64,000 nucleotides of DNA. It comes from Akkermansiaceae bacterium. GTDB taxonomy: Bacteria > Verrucomicrobiota > Verrucomicrobiia > Verrucomicrobiales > Akkermansiaceae. This document shows, piece by piece, positions 1 through 8,336 of the stretch (position 1 is its first letter; each line of letters begins with the position of its first letter). Below the pieces are notes generated by a model. That model had not been told where the DNA came from, did no database searches, and saw nothing but the letters and a program-made list of their open reading frames with translations. The DNA is taken from positions 1,163,226-1,227,225 of the forward strand of contig CP059069.1 of the NCBI GenBank assembly GCA_017798145.1, given 5' to 3'. The position numbers and the translations under genes are program-made.

Positions 1-1
1 C

Positions 2-40
2 GATCTCTCTTTCGACCCCGGTTCCGTTTACGGAAAATAG
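2..40 (+). CDS. possible 3' end of an upstream gene (partial)
   Basis: This frame stays open from the window edge and reads DLSFDPGSVYGK before a TAG at 38-40. A hairpin with a short T-run follows 4 bases later, as expected at the end of a gene. Only 12 codons are visible, so no function can be given and the frame could be chance. Confidence 0.25.
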   Translation, partial: DLSFDPGSVYGK

Positions 41-43
41 GAT

Positions 44-68
44 CCGTGATCCACCATCACGGGTTTTG
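44..68 (+). terminator. candidate intrinsic terminator upstream of rplS
   Basis: The stem CCGTGAT (44-50) pairs with ATCACGG (56-62) around a 5-base loop, followed by GTTTT. The U-tract is short, so strength is uncertain. It would separate rplS from whatever lies to the left. Confidence 0.35.
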
Positions 69-199
69 CGCATTTCCGCATTTATTTCCCAATTTCACCC
101 TTGCAAAAGGCGAACCCATCCACTAGCCATCTCGCCCCGCGCATGAGGCTGCATTTCACGCAGCGCAAATTCAGATACCTTTCCGCAACCACCAACGCC

Positions 200-544
200 A
201 TGGACATCATCAAGAAAATCGAGCAGGAGCAACTCAAGGAAGACGTTGCATCATTCAACGTGGGCGACACCGTCAAGGTGCATTGCCGGGTGGTCGAGGG
301 CGGCAAGGAGCGCGTCCAGATCTTTGCAGGCCTCGTCATCGCCAAGGGCGGCAGCGGCATCAACTCCGCCTTCACGGTGCGGAAAATTTCCTATGGCGAG
401 GGCGTCGAGCGAGTATTTCCCGTGCACACCCCGCGCATCGCCAAGATCGAGGTGACCAACCGTGGCAAAGTCCGCCGCGCCAAGCTCCACTACCTCCGCG
501 AGCGCGTCGGCAAGCGCGCCCTGCTCGTCAAGAGCGCCGATTGA
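200..544 (+). CDS. rplS: 50S ribosomal protein L19
   Basis: This is ribosomal protein bL19 of the large subunit, 114 residues, the normal family length. The start [13 protein letters not shown] matches the conserved L19 N-terminus. The middle carries the family blocks [30 protein letters not shown] and [17 protein letters not shown], and the end has [15 protein letters not shown]. An in-frame ATG at 101 would add 33 residues with no L19 counterpart, so the start at 200 is chosen. No trmD or rimM gene is visible next to it, unlike the common rpsP-rimM-trmD-rplS order, though the left edge limits what can be seen. A strong terminator follows. Confidence 0.97.
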   Translation: MDIIKKIEQEQLKEDVASFNVGDTVKVHCRVVEGGKERVQIFAGLVIAKGGSGINSAFTVRKISYGEGVERVFPVHTPRIAKIEVTNRGKVRRAKLHYLRERVGKRALLVKSAD

Positions 545-571
545 CCGCAGCCCCGATATCATTCCAGAAAT

Positions 572-606
572 GCCCCGCAGGTTCATCGCCTCCGGGGCTT
601 TTTATT
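572..606 (+). terminator. intrinsic terminator of rplS
   Basis: GCCCCG (572-577) pairs with CGGGGC (593-598). Past a single C-C mismatch, AGG pairs with CCT around a 7-base loop TTCATCG. TTTTTATT follows directly. Confidence 0.85.
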
Positions 607-651
607 GGTTTCCTTCCGTATTTCCCCGCCTAGAGTCACGCAGAAAACATC

Positions 652-1587
652 ATGCGAATCCCCCTCTACTTCGCCATACCCATCTGCCTCATTAGCGTCG
701 CCCTGATCTGGGTCGGAGGCACACGTAGCATGGATTTCCTCACCCCACCATCCGAGGCCAGGCTGGAAATGATACGGGCGGAAGCCCTCGCCTCCCTGCC
801 CGTCTCACGCATCGAGGACGATGCCATCTCCATCAGGATCCCTCTCCCGGACAGCGAACCGGCTCTGCCCGACCCCATCCGCATCGATCCCGTGGAACTC
901 GGCGACATCCAGTCGCCCCCGCAGCTCGACAGCTACTCCGACCGCGCCCCGGAAGGTGCCGCGAAACTGATCGCCCTCGCCCGTGCGCTGGAGGGCGAGG
1001 GCGCATTCCAGCGCGCCCTGCTGGCCTACGAGCGCGTGCTCGACCTCTCGCAGGCGGATCCGGAGGAAACGAAATCCGCCCTCTCCGCCATCACGCTGCT
1101 CCGCCCCACCCTGCCGCGCTGGAACTCACAAAAGGAAGCCGCCCTGCCCGTCCTCATCCATGTCGGCACCGGCGAGAAATTCGCGGATGTGCTCCCGGAA
1201 ATCCTCGGCCAGATCAGCTCAGACCTGGGCACCGCCTCCTCCGGGTTGCTGGATTTTTCCTTCAAGCTCAACATCGGCCGCTCCATACGCAGCACGGATG
1301 CGCCCACGCCCGTCGCCGTATGGATCACCGGAGCCGGTGAAAACGCACCCTCCACGGACGTTCTGTCCTTCACCACCGACAATCCGGAAGCCCTCGCCGC
1401 AGACCTCCTCAAGACCTCCTTCAACCTCATCCGCGCCCACCTCGCGAAATCCGCTTCCTACAACCCCGCCCCGGAAGCCCTCGACGATCCCATGGCCGCC
1501 ATCAACTCCAACATCACCCGCCTCCTGTGGAGGGAGTTCGGCACCATCCTCAATCCTCCCCAAGAGCCCGAAATCAACGAAAACTGA
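652..1587 (+). CDS. membrane-anchored protein of unknown function
   Basis: I do not recognise a family for this 311-residue protein. Residues 5-23 form one hydrophobic segment (YFAIPICLISVALIWVGG) after a short basic start, so it is probably an N-terminal anchor or uncleaved signal. Residues about 100-150 (EGAAKLIALARALEGEGAFQ, then ALLAYERVLDL) look like a single TPR-type helix pair. The rest is mixed helix and strand, ending in a proline- and glutamate-rich tail. It lies 64 bases beyond the rplS terminator and 42 bases before a YdjM-like gene, so those two may be co-transcribed. A role at the inner membrane facing the periplasm is inferred from topology only. Confidence 0.6.
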   Translation: MRIPLYFAIPICLISVALIWVGGTRSMDFLTPPSEARLEMIRAEALASLPVSRIEDDAISIRIPLPDSEPALPDPIRIDPVELGDIQSPPQLDSYSDRAPEGAAKLIALARALEGEGAFQRALLAYERVLDLSQADPEETKSALSAITLLRPTLPRWNSQKEAALPVLIHVGTGEKFADVLPEILGQISSDLGTASSGLLDFSFKLNIGRSIRSTDAPTPVAVWITGAGENAPSTDVLSFTTDNPEALAADLLKTSFNLIRAHLAKSASYNPAPEALDDPMAAINSNITRLLWREFGTILNPPQEPEINEN

Positions 1588-1594
1588 CCCATCG

Positions 1595-1621
1595 CTTCAG
1601 ACTTTCAGACTTTCAGTTTTT
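1595..1621 (+). repeat. period-8 tandem repeat in the leader of the YdjM-like gene
   Basis: The unit CAGACTTT repeats about three times (CTTCAGACTTTCAGACTTTC, then AGTTTTT) just before the start codon at 1630, with no Shine-Dalgarno sequence. Similar low-complexity leaders precede tsf and ahcY in this window. Confidence 0.7.
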
Positions 1622-1629
1622 ACCCGAAA

Positions 1630-2733
1630 ATGGATTCCCTCACCCAAGCAGCACTTGGCGCAGCCGTCGGCGAGGCCGTCCTCGGGAAAAAACTCGGCAA
1701 CCGCGCCCTCGCCTGGGGCCTGCTTTTCGGAACACTGCCGGATCTCGATATCATCGCCGCACCGTTCCTCGACACCGCCGGGAACCTCTACCACCACCGC
1801 GGTGCCAGCCACTCGCTGCTGCTCATGGTCATCGCCTCGCTGTTTCTCGCCAAGCCCTTGGCGAATCTATGGAAGAGGGAAAAAATCAGCCCCGCCCGCG
1901 CCGGTATCTTCGTCTTCCTGACATGGTCCACCCACGTCCTCATCGATTGCTTCACCGTCTATGGCACCTCAGTCCTCTGGCCGTTTTCGGAAACCCGCAT
2001 CGCATTCAACCACCTCTTCATCATCGATCCCCTCTACACCCTGCCGCTCGTCGCTTCCCTCGCCTGGCTGGCATTTCTCCGCACCAAAAAACAGCAGCGG
2101 AAACGCACCCGCATCCTCCGCTGGGGGCTTGGCCTCAGCACCGGCTACGTGCTTTTCTCCATCGCCATGAAATTCATCGCCTCCGCCGGTTTCGAGGCGG
2201 ATCTCGCCCGCCGGGGAATCACCTGCGAGCGCCGCATGGAGGCACCCACCGCCTTCAACACACTCCTCTGGCGCTCTGCCGTCGATCGGGGCGACGAGAT
2301 CTGGATCGGCTACCGCTCCGTCCTCGAACTCCCATCCACGCCCGTGCGGTGGACGGTCTATCCACGCCGCAAGGAAGCCCTCGCACCCTTCCTGGGCGAG
2401 CGGGAAATCAAAACCCTCACATGGTTCTCACGCGGCTGGTGGATCGCCCGCCCCCACGCCAAGGGCGTATGGCTCGCCGACATGCGCTTCGGCGAGACCC
2501 GCACCCACGGAGCCAAGCCCGGAATGGTCGATTCACGTATCATGTTCTCCTGGTCCTTCGACCCGGCTGCCCCCGGAGACCGCCTCCGTAGCCCCGTGCG
2601 CAACATCGACGCCAAGGACTCCCTCCGCCGCATCGCATCCCGCATCATCGGCAAGGACGACCAGTGGGAGGCCAACCCCCGCCTGGCCGGCGTCCCCGGA
2701 ACACTCCCGGAATGGCTGCCCGTCGTGGAATGA
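1630..2733 (+). CDS. YdjM/DUF457-type membrane-bound metal-dependent hydrolase
   Basis: The 367-residue protein matches the family annotated as membrane-bound, metal-dependent hydrolase (YdjM, DUF457). The N-terminal signature is clear: MDSLTQAALGAAVGEAVLG, then LPDLD (36-40) and HHRGASHS (55-62), supplying Asp and His residues likely to bind metal. Several hydrophobic segments follow (about 60-85, 93-115, 135-155, 170-190), then a long soluble C-terminal part of about 190 residues that is larger than in minimal family members. Substrate and exact reaction are unknown even for studied relatives. The start codon sits directly after a period-8 repeat leader. Confidence 0.8.
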   Translation: MDSLTQAALGAAVGEAVLGKKLGNRALAWGLLFGTLPDLDIIAAPFLDTAGNLYHHRGASHSLLLMVIASLFLAKPLANLWKREKISPARAGIFVFLTWSTHVLIDCFTVYGTSVLWPFSETRIAFNHLFIIDPLYTLPLVASLAWLAFLRTKKQQRKRTRILRWGLGLSTGYVLFSIAMKFIASAGFEADLARRGITCERRMEAPTAFNTLLWRSAVDRGDEIWIGYRSVLELPSTPVRWTVYPRRKEALAPFLGEREIKTLTWFSRGWWIARPHAKGVWLADMRFGETRTHGAKPGMVDSRIMFSWSFDPAAPGDRLRSPVRNIDAKDSLRRIASRIIGKDDQWEANPRLAGVPGTLPEWLPVVE

Positions 2734-2764
2734 GTCCTTATCTTGGAAGATTCCGTGAAAATGC

Positions 2765-2793
2765 TTGCCCTTTTTCCGCGGAACCCGTAAATC
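2765..2793 (+). promoter_or_regulatory. candidate promoter of rpsB-tsf
   Basis: TTGCCC (2765-2770) lies 17 bases before TAAATC (2788-2793). This fits a sigma70-type promoter giving an rpsB leader of about 100 bases. The -10 match is imperfect. Confidence 0.3.
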
Positions 2794-2902
2794 CCCCGCC
2801 CCTTCAGCCACCTCAGAACAACGGAGCCCTTGGGAAACCATGCGTGGCAGGACTCCAGAATCGCCCGATCTGATTCAAGACGGGACAAGCAGAACAAACA
2901 AA

Positions 2903-3586
2903 ATGGTCAACGAACTAATCGCAGATATGGTGGACGCAGGCGTCCACTACGGTCACCAAACGAAAAAATGGAACCCGCGCATGAAGCCCTTCCTCATGAA
3001 GGACAAGGGCGGGATCTACATCATCAACCTCGAGAAAACCGTCCAGCAGCTCGACAAGGCCGCGGACTTCCTCGCAGATCTCGCAGGAAAAAACAAGAAC
3101 GTCCTCTTCGTCGGCTGCAAGCGCCAGGCACAGGATGCCATCCGCGAGGCCGCTGAGGCCACCGGACAACACTACGTCAACCACCGCTGGCTCGGCGGCA
3201 TGCTCACCAACGCGACCACCGTCCGCAAATCCGTCGAGCGCCTCCGCTACCTCGAGAACATCGAGAAACAACCCGAGTTCAAATCCATGTCCAAGAAGGA
3301 ACTCGCCGCCCTCGGCCGCGAGCGCGAAAAACTACTCCGCAACCTCCGCGGTGTCCGCGATCTCGACAAAAAGCCAGATGCCATCGTCATCGTCGATTCC
3401 GCCCGCGAGACCATCGCCGTCGCCGAGGCGCACCGCCTTGAGATCCCCATCGTCGCAATCGTAGATACCAACGCCGACCCTGCCAAAGTCCAATACCCGA
3501 TTCCCGGCAACGACGACGCGATCCGATCCATCCGCATCATCCTCCAGAACCTGGTCGATGCCATGGTCAAGGCAAAGAAGAAGTAA
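2903..3586 (+). CDS. rpsB: 30S ribosomal protein S2
   Basis: Ribosomal protein uS2 of the small subunit, 227 residues. The diagnostic blocks are all present: AGVHYGHQTKKWNPRMKPF near the N-terminus, IINLEKTVQQLDKA, VNHRWLGGMLTNATTVRKS, DAIVIVDSARETIAVAEA, IPIVAIVDTNADP and VQYPIPGNDDAIRSI. The start MVNELIADMV aligns with the usual S2 start. An earlier in-frame ATG at 2765 would add 46 residues of non-S2 sequence. The leader AGCAGAACAAACAAA is A-rich with no Shine-Dalgarno motif. It precedes tsf in the usual rpsB-tsf order with a 78-base spacer. Confidence 0.97.
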   Translation: MVNELIADMVDAGVHYGHQTKKWNPRMKPFLMKDKGGIYIINLEKTVQQLDKAADFLADLAGKNKNVLFVGCKRQAQDAIREAAEATGQHYVNHRWLGGMLTNATTVRKSVERLRYLENIEKQPEFKSMSKKELAALGREREKLLRNLRGVRDLDKKPDAIVIVDSARETIAVAEAHRLEIPIVAIVDTNADPAKVQYPIPGNDDAIRSIRIILQNLVDAMVKAKKK

Positions 3587-3626
3587 TTCACCCCGGAGAG
3601 CCGCCGATTTTCAATCAGCCTCTTCC

Positions 3627-3642
3627 CTGAACACTGAACACT
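3627..3642 (+). repeat. period-7 repeat (CTGAACA) in the tsf leader
   Basis: CTGAACACTGAACACT is two full copies plus two bases of the heptamer CTGAACA, 22 bases before the tsf start. The same heptamer occurs in sense orientation upstream of ahcY. Confidence 0.7.
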
Positions 3643-3664
3643 CCCAACCAGCAAACTTCCACAA

Positions 3665-4531
3665 ATGATCACCGCATCAATCGTCAAGGAACTCCGCGAC
3701 AAGACCAACGCCGGCATGATGGACTGCAAGAAAGTCCTCACCGAAACCAACGGCGACATCGAAGCCTCCATCAAGCTGCTCCGCGAGCGCGGCATCATGA
3801 AGGCCGGCACCAAGTCCGACCGCGAGGCCAACGAAGGCATCATCACCGCACGCGTCAACGACAGCACCACCTCCGGCATCCTCCTCGAGGTCAACTGCGA
3901 GACCGACTTCGTTTCCCGCAACGAGAACTTCCAGGCATTCGTTTCCGGCATCGCCGACAAGCTCTCCGCTTCCGATGCCAAGGATCGCGATGCAGCCCTC
4001 GCCATCCCCCACGGCGACAGCAGCCTTGAAAACTTCGTGAAGGAAAAAGTCCTCGAGCTCGGGGAAAACATCCAGCTCCGTAAGTACGTCCGCTTCGATG
4101 CCGCCCCGGGCGGGGTCGTCGCCTCCTACATCCACCTCGGCGGCAAGGTCGGCGTGCTCCTCGAGGTCGGCACCACCAAGCCGGAAACCGCGTCGGCCGC
4201 TGCCTTCCAGGAACTCACCAAGGATCTCACCCTCCACATCGCCGCCTCCGCCCCGAAAGGCCTTTCCCGCGACGACATCCCGCAGGACATCGTCGATGCG
4301 GAGAAGGAAATCTTCCGGGTCCGCCTGCTCGAGCAAGGCAAGCCGGAGAACATCATCGAGAACATCCTCAAGGGACAGCTCTCCAAGTTCTTCGCGGAAT
4401 CCTGCTTCCTGGAGCAAGGCTTCGTCAAAGACCCCGATACCACCGTGTCCCAGCTCCTCGAGAACAAGGGGAAGGAACTCGGCGACACCCTCACCGTCAC
4501 CCGCTTCGTCCGCTTCGGACTCGGTGAGTGA
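3665..4531 (+). CDS. tsf: elongation factor Ts
   Basis: EF-Ts is the nucleotide exchange factor that regenerates EF-Tu-GTP in the cytoplasm. The 288 residues have normal length. The N-terminal UBA-like domain is clear (VKELRDKTNAGMMDCKKVLT at 8-27, then DIEASIKLLRERG), followed by the core block GILLEVNCETDFVSRNENF containing the TDFV motif that contacts EF-Tu. The C-terminal region shows two alpha/beta subdomains as in E. coli. It follows rpsB and is probably co-transcribed with it. Instead of a ribosome binding site the leader carries the CTGAACA repeat and CCAACCAGCAAACTTCCAC. Confidence 0.97.
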   Translation: MITASIVKELRDKTNAGMMDCKKVLTETNGDIEASIKLLRERGIMKAGTKSDREANEGIITARVNDSTTSGILLEVNCETDFVSRNENFQAFVSGIADKLSASDAKDRDAALAIPHGDSSLENFVKEKVLELGENIQLRKYVRFDAAPGGVVASYIHLGGKVGVLLEVGTTKPETASAAAFQELTKDLTLHIAASAPKGLSRDDIPQDIVDAEKEIFRVRLLEQGKPENIIENILKGQLSKFFAESCFLEQGFVKDPDTTVSQLLENKGKELGDTLTVTRFVRFGLGE

Positions 4532-4632
4532 AACCAAGCGGCCCGGTTTCAAGCTTGACTTGCCAGCACTTCAAGCCCATACACCGCGCCCCAAACAAGA
4601 TCCAAGACTTACAACAAACGAAAATCATCAGC

Positions 4633-4872
4633 ATGCGTGGAGTGAACATGAAAAAAGGGGAGCCGGTTGACCGCGCCCTCAAACGCCTCAAAACCAAGCT
4701 CGATTCCGAGGGAATCCTCGAGGAAATGCGCCGCCGCCGCGCCTTCGAAACCCCGACCGAGCGCAAGCAGCGCAAGCTGCGCACCGCCTCCAAGCGCAAC
4801 AAGGTTCGCTGGCGCTTCAGCATGGGCGCCGCCCCCGCCGATCAGGAGACGGTTGATCTCACCAACGGGTGA
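4633..4872 (+). CDS. rpsU: 30S ribosomal protein S21
   Basis: Ribosomal protein bS21, 79 residues, basic and helical. MRGVNMKKGEPVDRALKRLK aligns with the E. coli start, placing the conserved EP at residues 10-11, which favours the ATG at 4633 over the internal one at 4648. RRRRAFETPTERKQRK follows, as in the family. S21 contacts the anti-Shine-Dalgarno end of 16S rRNA in other bacteria. Its leader (CTTACAACAAACGAAAATC) again lacks a Shine-Dalgarno sequence. A strong terminator follows. Confidence 0.93.
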   Translation: MRGVNMKKGEPVDRALKRLKTKLDSEGILEEMRRRRAFETPTERKQRKLRTASKRNKVRWRFSMGAAPADQETVDLTNG

Positions 4873-4913
4873 GTGAACGCGTTCGTAGGAACGCCTGGCC
4901 GTAGGATTCATAG

Positions 4914-4944
4914 AGCGGAAGCCCCTAACGGCTTCCGCTTTTTT
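4914..4944 (+). terminator. intrinsic terminator of rpsU
   Basis: A perfect 10-bp stem, AGCGGAAGCC (4914-4923) with GGCTTCCGCT (4930-4939), closes a 6-base loop and runs into six T residues. The next gene reads from the opposite strand, so the hairpin lies between two convergent genes. Confidence 0.92.
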
Positions 4945-4997
4945 CGTGCGGGTAGCCTACCCGGGAACGCAGCCTGCCCCATCGGTGAAACCGCATC

Positions 4998-5723
4998 TCA
5001 TCGCTTCTCGCTGGCCACATACCTGAGGAGCAATCCGCCGACGATGAGTCCGCCGAAGAAGATCCACCAGAACATCCCCTGGACGAATTCAGGCAGTTCC
5101 ACGTTCATCCCGAAAAGCCCGCCGAAGGCCACGAGCGGCAGGAAAAATCCGGTGACGAGGTTGAGCTTGAAGAGGATGTTCCCGAGGCGTTCCGCGGACT
5201 TCGCGTGTTCCTCGGCCGCCTCCGCCTGCCAGAAAAACATGGTCTCCCTGGCATCTGTGTGCAGCAGCTCGGATGCACGCACAAGCTCCTGCGCCCTGTC
5301 CCGGTATGCCCTCACCTCCCTGTCTTCCGGCTCCTGTACAAGCGCCTGGTCCAATGCCCCGACAAGGTTCCTGCTGGTACGCGCAAGCGGCCCGGCATGC
5401 CTCAGGATATCGAAAAGATCCTGGGCGGATTCCGTTTTCTCAAGCAACTCCTCCCTTTCATCGATCGCCTTCGCATAACGATCCAGCAGATCGCCGAGTT
5501 CATCCAGCCCCGGCCCCCCCGGCTGGATCCAGCGCCCGTCCATCCTGCGCCAGAAAAACAGCGCATCCCGCTCCGGCACGCCCGCTTTGGGAACCTCGTG
5601 CAGGACAAGCAAGAGCTCGTCATGCCCAACCACGCAGCGCTGGTGCCCCGGCCTGCCGCTCAACTGCTCGCGAAGCTCGCGCTCCAGTTCGTAATGCCCC
5701 GGCAATTGCAATTTCTCATCCAT
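4998..5723 (-). CDS. CorA-family divalent cation transporter, short form
   Basis: A 241-residue member of the CorA metal ion transporter family. The C-terminus has two membrane helices (about 188-208 and 215-234) with the family signature GMN in GLFGMNVELPEF between them. Upstream, residues 80-185 form the long helices of the CorA stalk (for example SAERLGNILFKLNLVTGFFL). Classic CorA has about 310-350 residues, so the N-terminal cytoplasmic alpha/beta domain is reduced here, with RCVVGHDELLLVLHEVP as its remnant. The protein probably moves Mg2+ or another divalent metal. MgtE lies 750 bases away on the other strand, so two magnesium-type transporters flank one cell-wall gene. Confidence 0.82.
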   Translation of the reverse strand: MDEKLQLPGHYELERELREQLSGRPGHQRCVVGHDELLLVLHEVPKAGVPERDALFFWRRMDGRWIQPGGPGLDELGDLLDRYAKAIDEREELLEKTESAQDLFDILRHAGPLARTSRNLVGALDQALVQEPEDREVRAYRDRAQELVRASELLHTDARETMFFWQAEAAEEHAKSAERLGNILFKLNLVTGFFLPLVAFGGLFGMNVELPEFVQGMFWWIFFGGLIVGGLLLRYVASEKR

Positions 5724-5826
5724 CGCTGCGCCCTTGTAGACAATCCCGCAGCTGCCTGCAACCCCGCCATCCGCCCATGTTCAACCTTGATTCCCGGCGA
5801 AAATGCGGCATAAGTCCTTCGCAAAC

Positions 5827-6435
5827 ATGAAATATCTGCTTCTACTCACCGCCTCGCTCCTGCTGGCGTCCTGCCTGAACAGCTCGCCGCCGGGTTCCGA
5901 CTACATGGCGGGCATAGGCGGCCCGATCTCACGCCCTGCCTCGGGCGGCCCTCATCATCCGGCTCCGGCCATCCCCGATGATGTGTCCTACTGGGACGGT
6001 GACGGCATATCCGGCTCCCCGCTCATCAAGATCAACCGCCGCGAGCAGAAGGCGTATTTCTACAAATCCGGCGTACTTGTCGGCGTATCCAAGATCTCAT
6101 CCGGCAAGGAGGACAAGGGCACCCCACCCGGCACCTACGAGATCAGCCAGAAGAGCAAGGACCACAAATCAACACTCTATGGTGTCATCAAGGACAAGGC
6201 CACCGGGATGACCGTCAACGAAAGTGCGGATATCCGGAAGGACAAACCCGGCCCCGGCCAGGTTTTCTATCCCGCGCCTATGCCCAACTTCATGCGCTTC
6301 AACGACGCGATCGGGATGCACACCGGATACCTTCCGGGCTACGCCGCATCCCACGGCTGTGTCCGTATGCCCCATCACATGTCGGAGAAATTCTTCGAGA
6401 ACGTCTCGGTGGGAACGCCGGTCATCGTCGAGTGA
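5827..6435 (+). CDS. L,D-transpeptidase (YkuD domain) lipoprotein
   Basis: A 202-residue lipoprotein with a YkuD-type L,D-transpeptidase domain, which cross-links peptidoglycan stem peptides or anchors proteins to them in the periplasm. Starting at 5827 gives MKYLLLLTASLLLASCLNSS, a textbook lipoprotein signal with lipobox LASC. The catalytic block IGMHTGYLPG, then ASHGCVRM contains the conserved His and the nucleophile Cys of the SHGCxR motif. The earlier ATG at 5803 would put a polar extension before the signal and is not preferred. It is followed 35 bases later by mgtE. Confidence 0.9.
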   Translation: MKYLLLLTASLLLASCLNSSPPGSDYMAGIGGPISRPASGGPHHPAPAIPDDVSYWDGDGISGSPLIKINRREQKAYFYKSGVLVGVSKISSGKEDKGTPPGTYEISQKSKDHKSTLYGVIKDKATGMTVNESADIRKDKPGPGQVFYPAPMPNFMRFNDAIGMHTGYLPGYAASHGCVRMPHHMSEKFFENVSVGTPVIVE

Positions 6436-6470
6436 ATCGCACGGCGGTTGACGGGGCGGGGAAAGAGTGA

Positions 6471-7874
6471 ATGGTAGCGCCCATGCCGGAGACAGTCCAG
6501 GAAGACAGGGAGTATATAGCCAAGGCCTTGGAAGCCCTCTCGGCTGCGATCAGTGCCAGGGACGGCATCCGCGCCCTTGGGGCAATCAAGACCCTCGACT
6601 GGGAGGACCAACGCCGCGCCGTCTCGCGCCTGAGCGCGGAACGTGCGGAAACGCTGATCCAGATCCTCGGTGCGGAGGATGCCGCAAAACTTCTCTCCCA
6701 CCTCACCGAGGCCCAGGCCGTCGAGATCATCGAAGGACTGGCCGCGGAAGAGGCCGCCGCCATCCTTTTCGAACTCCCCACGGAACAATCATCCAATCTC
6801 CTGCGCGAACTCCACGAGGACGATGCGGAGGAAATCATCGCCGGGATCGCGGATCCGGGGATCAGGAGGAGCTTTAGGAAGCGCCTCGAGTATGAGGACG
6901 GCTGCGCGGGATCGCTGATGCGCGGCAGGCCGGTGACCTTTCGCGAGAGCTGCAGCGTCGGGGAAGTGCTCCAGGATCTCGGTGAGCACGCGGAGGATTA
7001 CTCTGACCGGGATGTGCAATACCTGTACGTCGTGGATGCGGGCGGAGTCCTCATCGGTGTGCTGCGTCTCCGGGACCTTGTGCTTTCCCTTCGCAACATC
7101 ACGGTGCGCGAACTCATGATCCCGGATCCCCTGACCGTGGTCGACACCATGCCGCTGGAGGACCTTGCGGAGGTTTTCGAGAGGAAACCATACTTCGGGC
7201 TGCCTGTGGTCGATGCCGGGGGACACATCCTCGGGGTCGTCCCGAGGGATGCGGTCAGGCATGAGACGGCGGAAGACCAGGCGGAAATGTTCCTTCAGGC
7301 CAGCGGTATCGTCAACGGGGAGGAACTCCGCTCCATGCCGATCCGGGACCGCTGCATCAAGCGCCTCGCCTGGCTCGGGCCCAACATCGTGCTGAACATC
7401 GCCGCGGCCTCCGTGATCGCCGCGAACGAGGCGACCTTGCAGGAGGTCATCGCACTGGCCGTTTTCCTGCCCATCGTTTCCGACATGTCCGGCTGTTCCG
7501 GGAACCAGGCGGTAGCCGTCTCCATCCGTGAGCTCACGCTCGGAATCCTCCGTCCCGGAGATTACTGGCGGGTGGTCATCAAGGAAGGCGCGGTCGGCAT
7601 CATCAACGGCATTGTGCTCGGCTTTGTGCTCGGCTCCATCGCCACTCTCTGGAAAGGCAACGTCTATCTCGGCCTGACCGTCTTCATCGCGCTCTGCCTC
7701 AACACCATCCTCTCAGTTCTACTCGGCGGACTCGTCCCTCTTTTCCTCAAGCGCCTCAAGGTCGATCCCGCGCTCGCCTCCGGCCCCATACTCACCACCT
7801 GCACGGACATGTGCGGTTTCCTGCTGGTGCTGTCCATCGCCTCCGCGATGATCTCCAAGCTGTCCGGCATCTGA
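6471..7874 (+). CDS. mgtE: magnesium transporter MgtE
   Basis: MgtE is a Mg2+ channel/transporter gated by cytosolic magnesium. The 467 residues contain the N-terminal helical domain (about 30-130, with LIQILGAEDAAKLLSHL and similar repeats), a pair of CBS domains (about 140-265: MRGRPVTF, VRELMIPDPLTVVDTMPLE) and five C-terminal membrane helices. The pore region FLPIVSDMSGCSGNQAVAVS corresponds to the conserved GNxGxQ block of the family. Length and domain order are standard. The start at 6471 is taken; an ATG at 6483 is also possible. Confidence 0.94.
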   Translation: MVAPMPETVQEDREYIAKALEALSAAISARDGIRALGAIKTLDWEDQRRAVSRLSAERAETLIQILGAEDAAKLLSHLTEAQAVEIIEGLAAEEAAAILFELPTEQSSNLLRELHEDDAEEIIAGIADPGIRRSFRKRLEYEDGCAGSLMRGRPVTFRESCSVGEVLQDLGEHAEDYSDRDVQYLYVVDAGGVLIGVLRLRDLVLSLRNITVRELMIPDPLTVVDTMPLEDLAEVFERKPYFGLPVVDAGGHILGVVPRDAVRHETAEDQAEMFLQASGIVNGEELRSMPIRDRCIKRLAWLGPNIVLNIAAASVIAANEATLQEVIALAVFLPIVSDMSGCSGNQAVAVSIRELTLGILRPGDYWRVVIKEGAVGIINGIVLGFVLGSIATLWKGNVYLGLTVFIALCLNTILSVLLGGLVPLFLKRLKVDPALASGPILTTCTDMCGFLLVLSIASAMISKLSGI

Positions 7875-7876
7875 GT

Positions 7877-8335
7877 TCAGCCCGAGCGGCGGTCGAAGTG
7901 AAATGGCTGCGGTTGGGAGATCTTGATTTTCACGAAATCGGGATGCCGCACATTGACCATCAGGATGCGCTCTTCGGGAATGATCGCGCTTGGCAGCAGG
8001 ATGGCCGCACTCGCACTTCGCTCCAACCAGCCAGCACCGAAGTTGCGGGATGGCGATGGTGATTCGAGATCATCCCAGCCAGCTGGCAGGTTTCGCGGAG
8101 TGGCGGAATCGGTGATTTCCCCGGGCACATCCACCGTGATGACAACCCATGGCAAGCGCACGGCATCCCACCCTGCATGGACGAGGATTTCCAGCGCTGC
8201 AAGCGCCCTCGATTCGGTTAGATATGCGGCGGGAACCCCTTGCGGGTTCCAGCGTCCACCCATCTTCCTGGCGGCCTCGCCGTCCATCGCGGTGGCGGCG
8301 CGGTGCTTGCCAACGATCCGGTAGAAAACGGCCAT
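7877..8335 (-). CDS. RES-domain toxin (putative NAD+-degrading)
   Basis: A 152-residue RES-family toxin. Members of this family deplete NAD+ by phosphorolysis or hydrolysis when not neutralised. The three name-giving residues are all visible: Arg in FYRIVGK and GGRWNPQG, Glu in ESRALAALEILVH and Ser in LLPSAIIPEE, followed by the family block MVNVRHPDFVKI. The start at 8335 is chosen because it lies one base after the antitoxin stop (TGA-C-ATG), a classic translational coupling. An upstream in-frame start at 8359 would lie inside the antitoxin gene. No residue known to be critical appears lost, so the toxin is probably active. Confidence 0.88.
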   Translation of the reverse strand: MAVFYRIVGKHRAATAMDGEAARKMGGRWNPQGVPAAYLTESRALAALEILVHAGWDAVRLPWVVITVDVPGEITDSATPRNLPAGWDDLESPSPSRNFGAGWLERSASAAILLPSAIIPEERILMVNVRHPDFVKIKISQPQPFHFDRRSG

Positions 8336-8336
8336 G

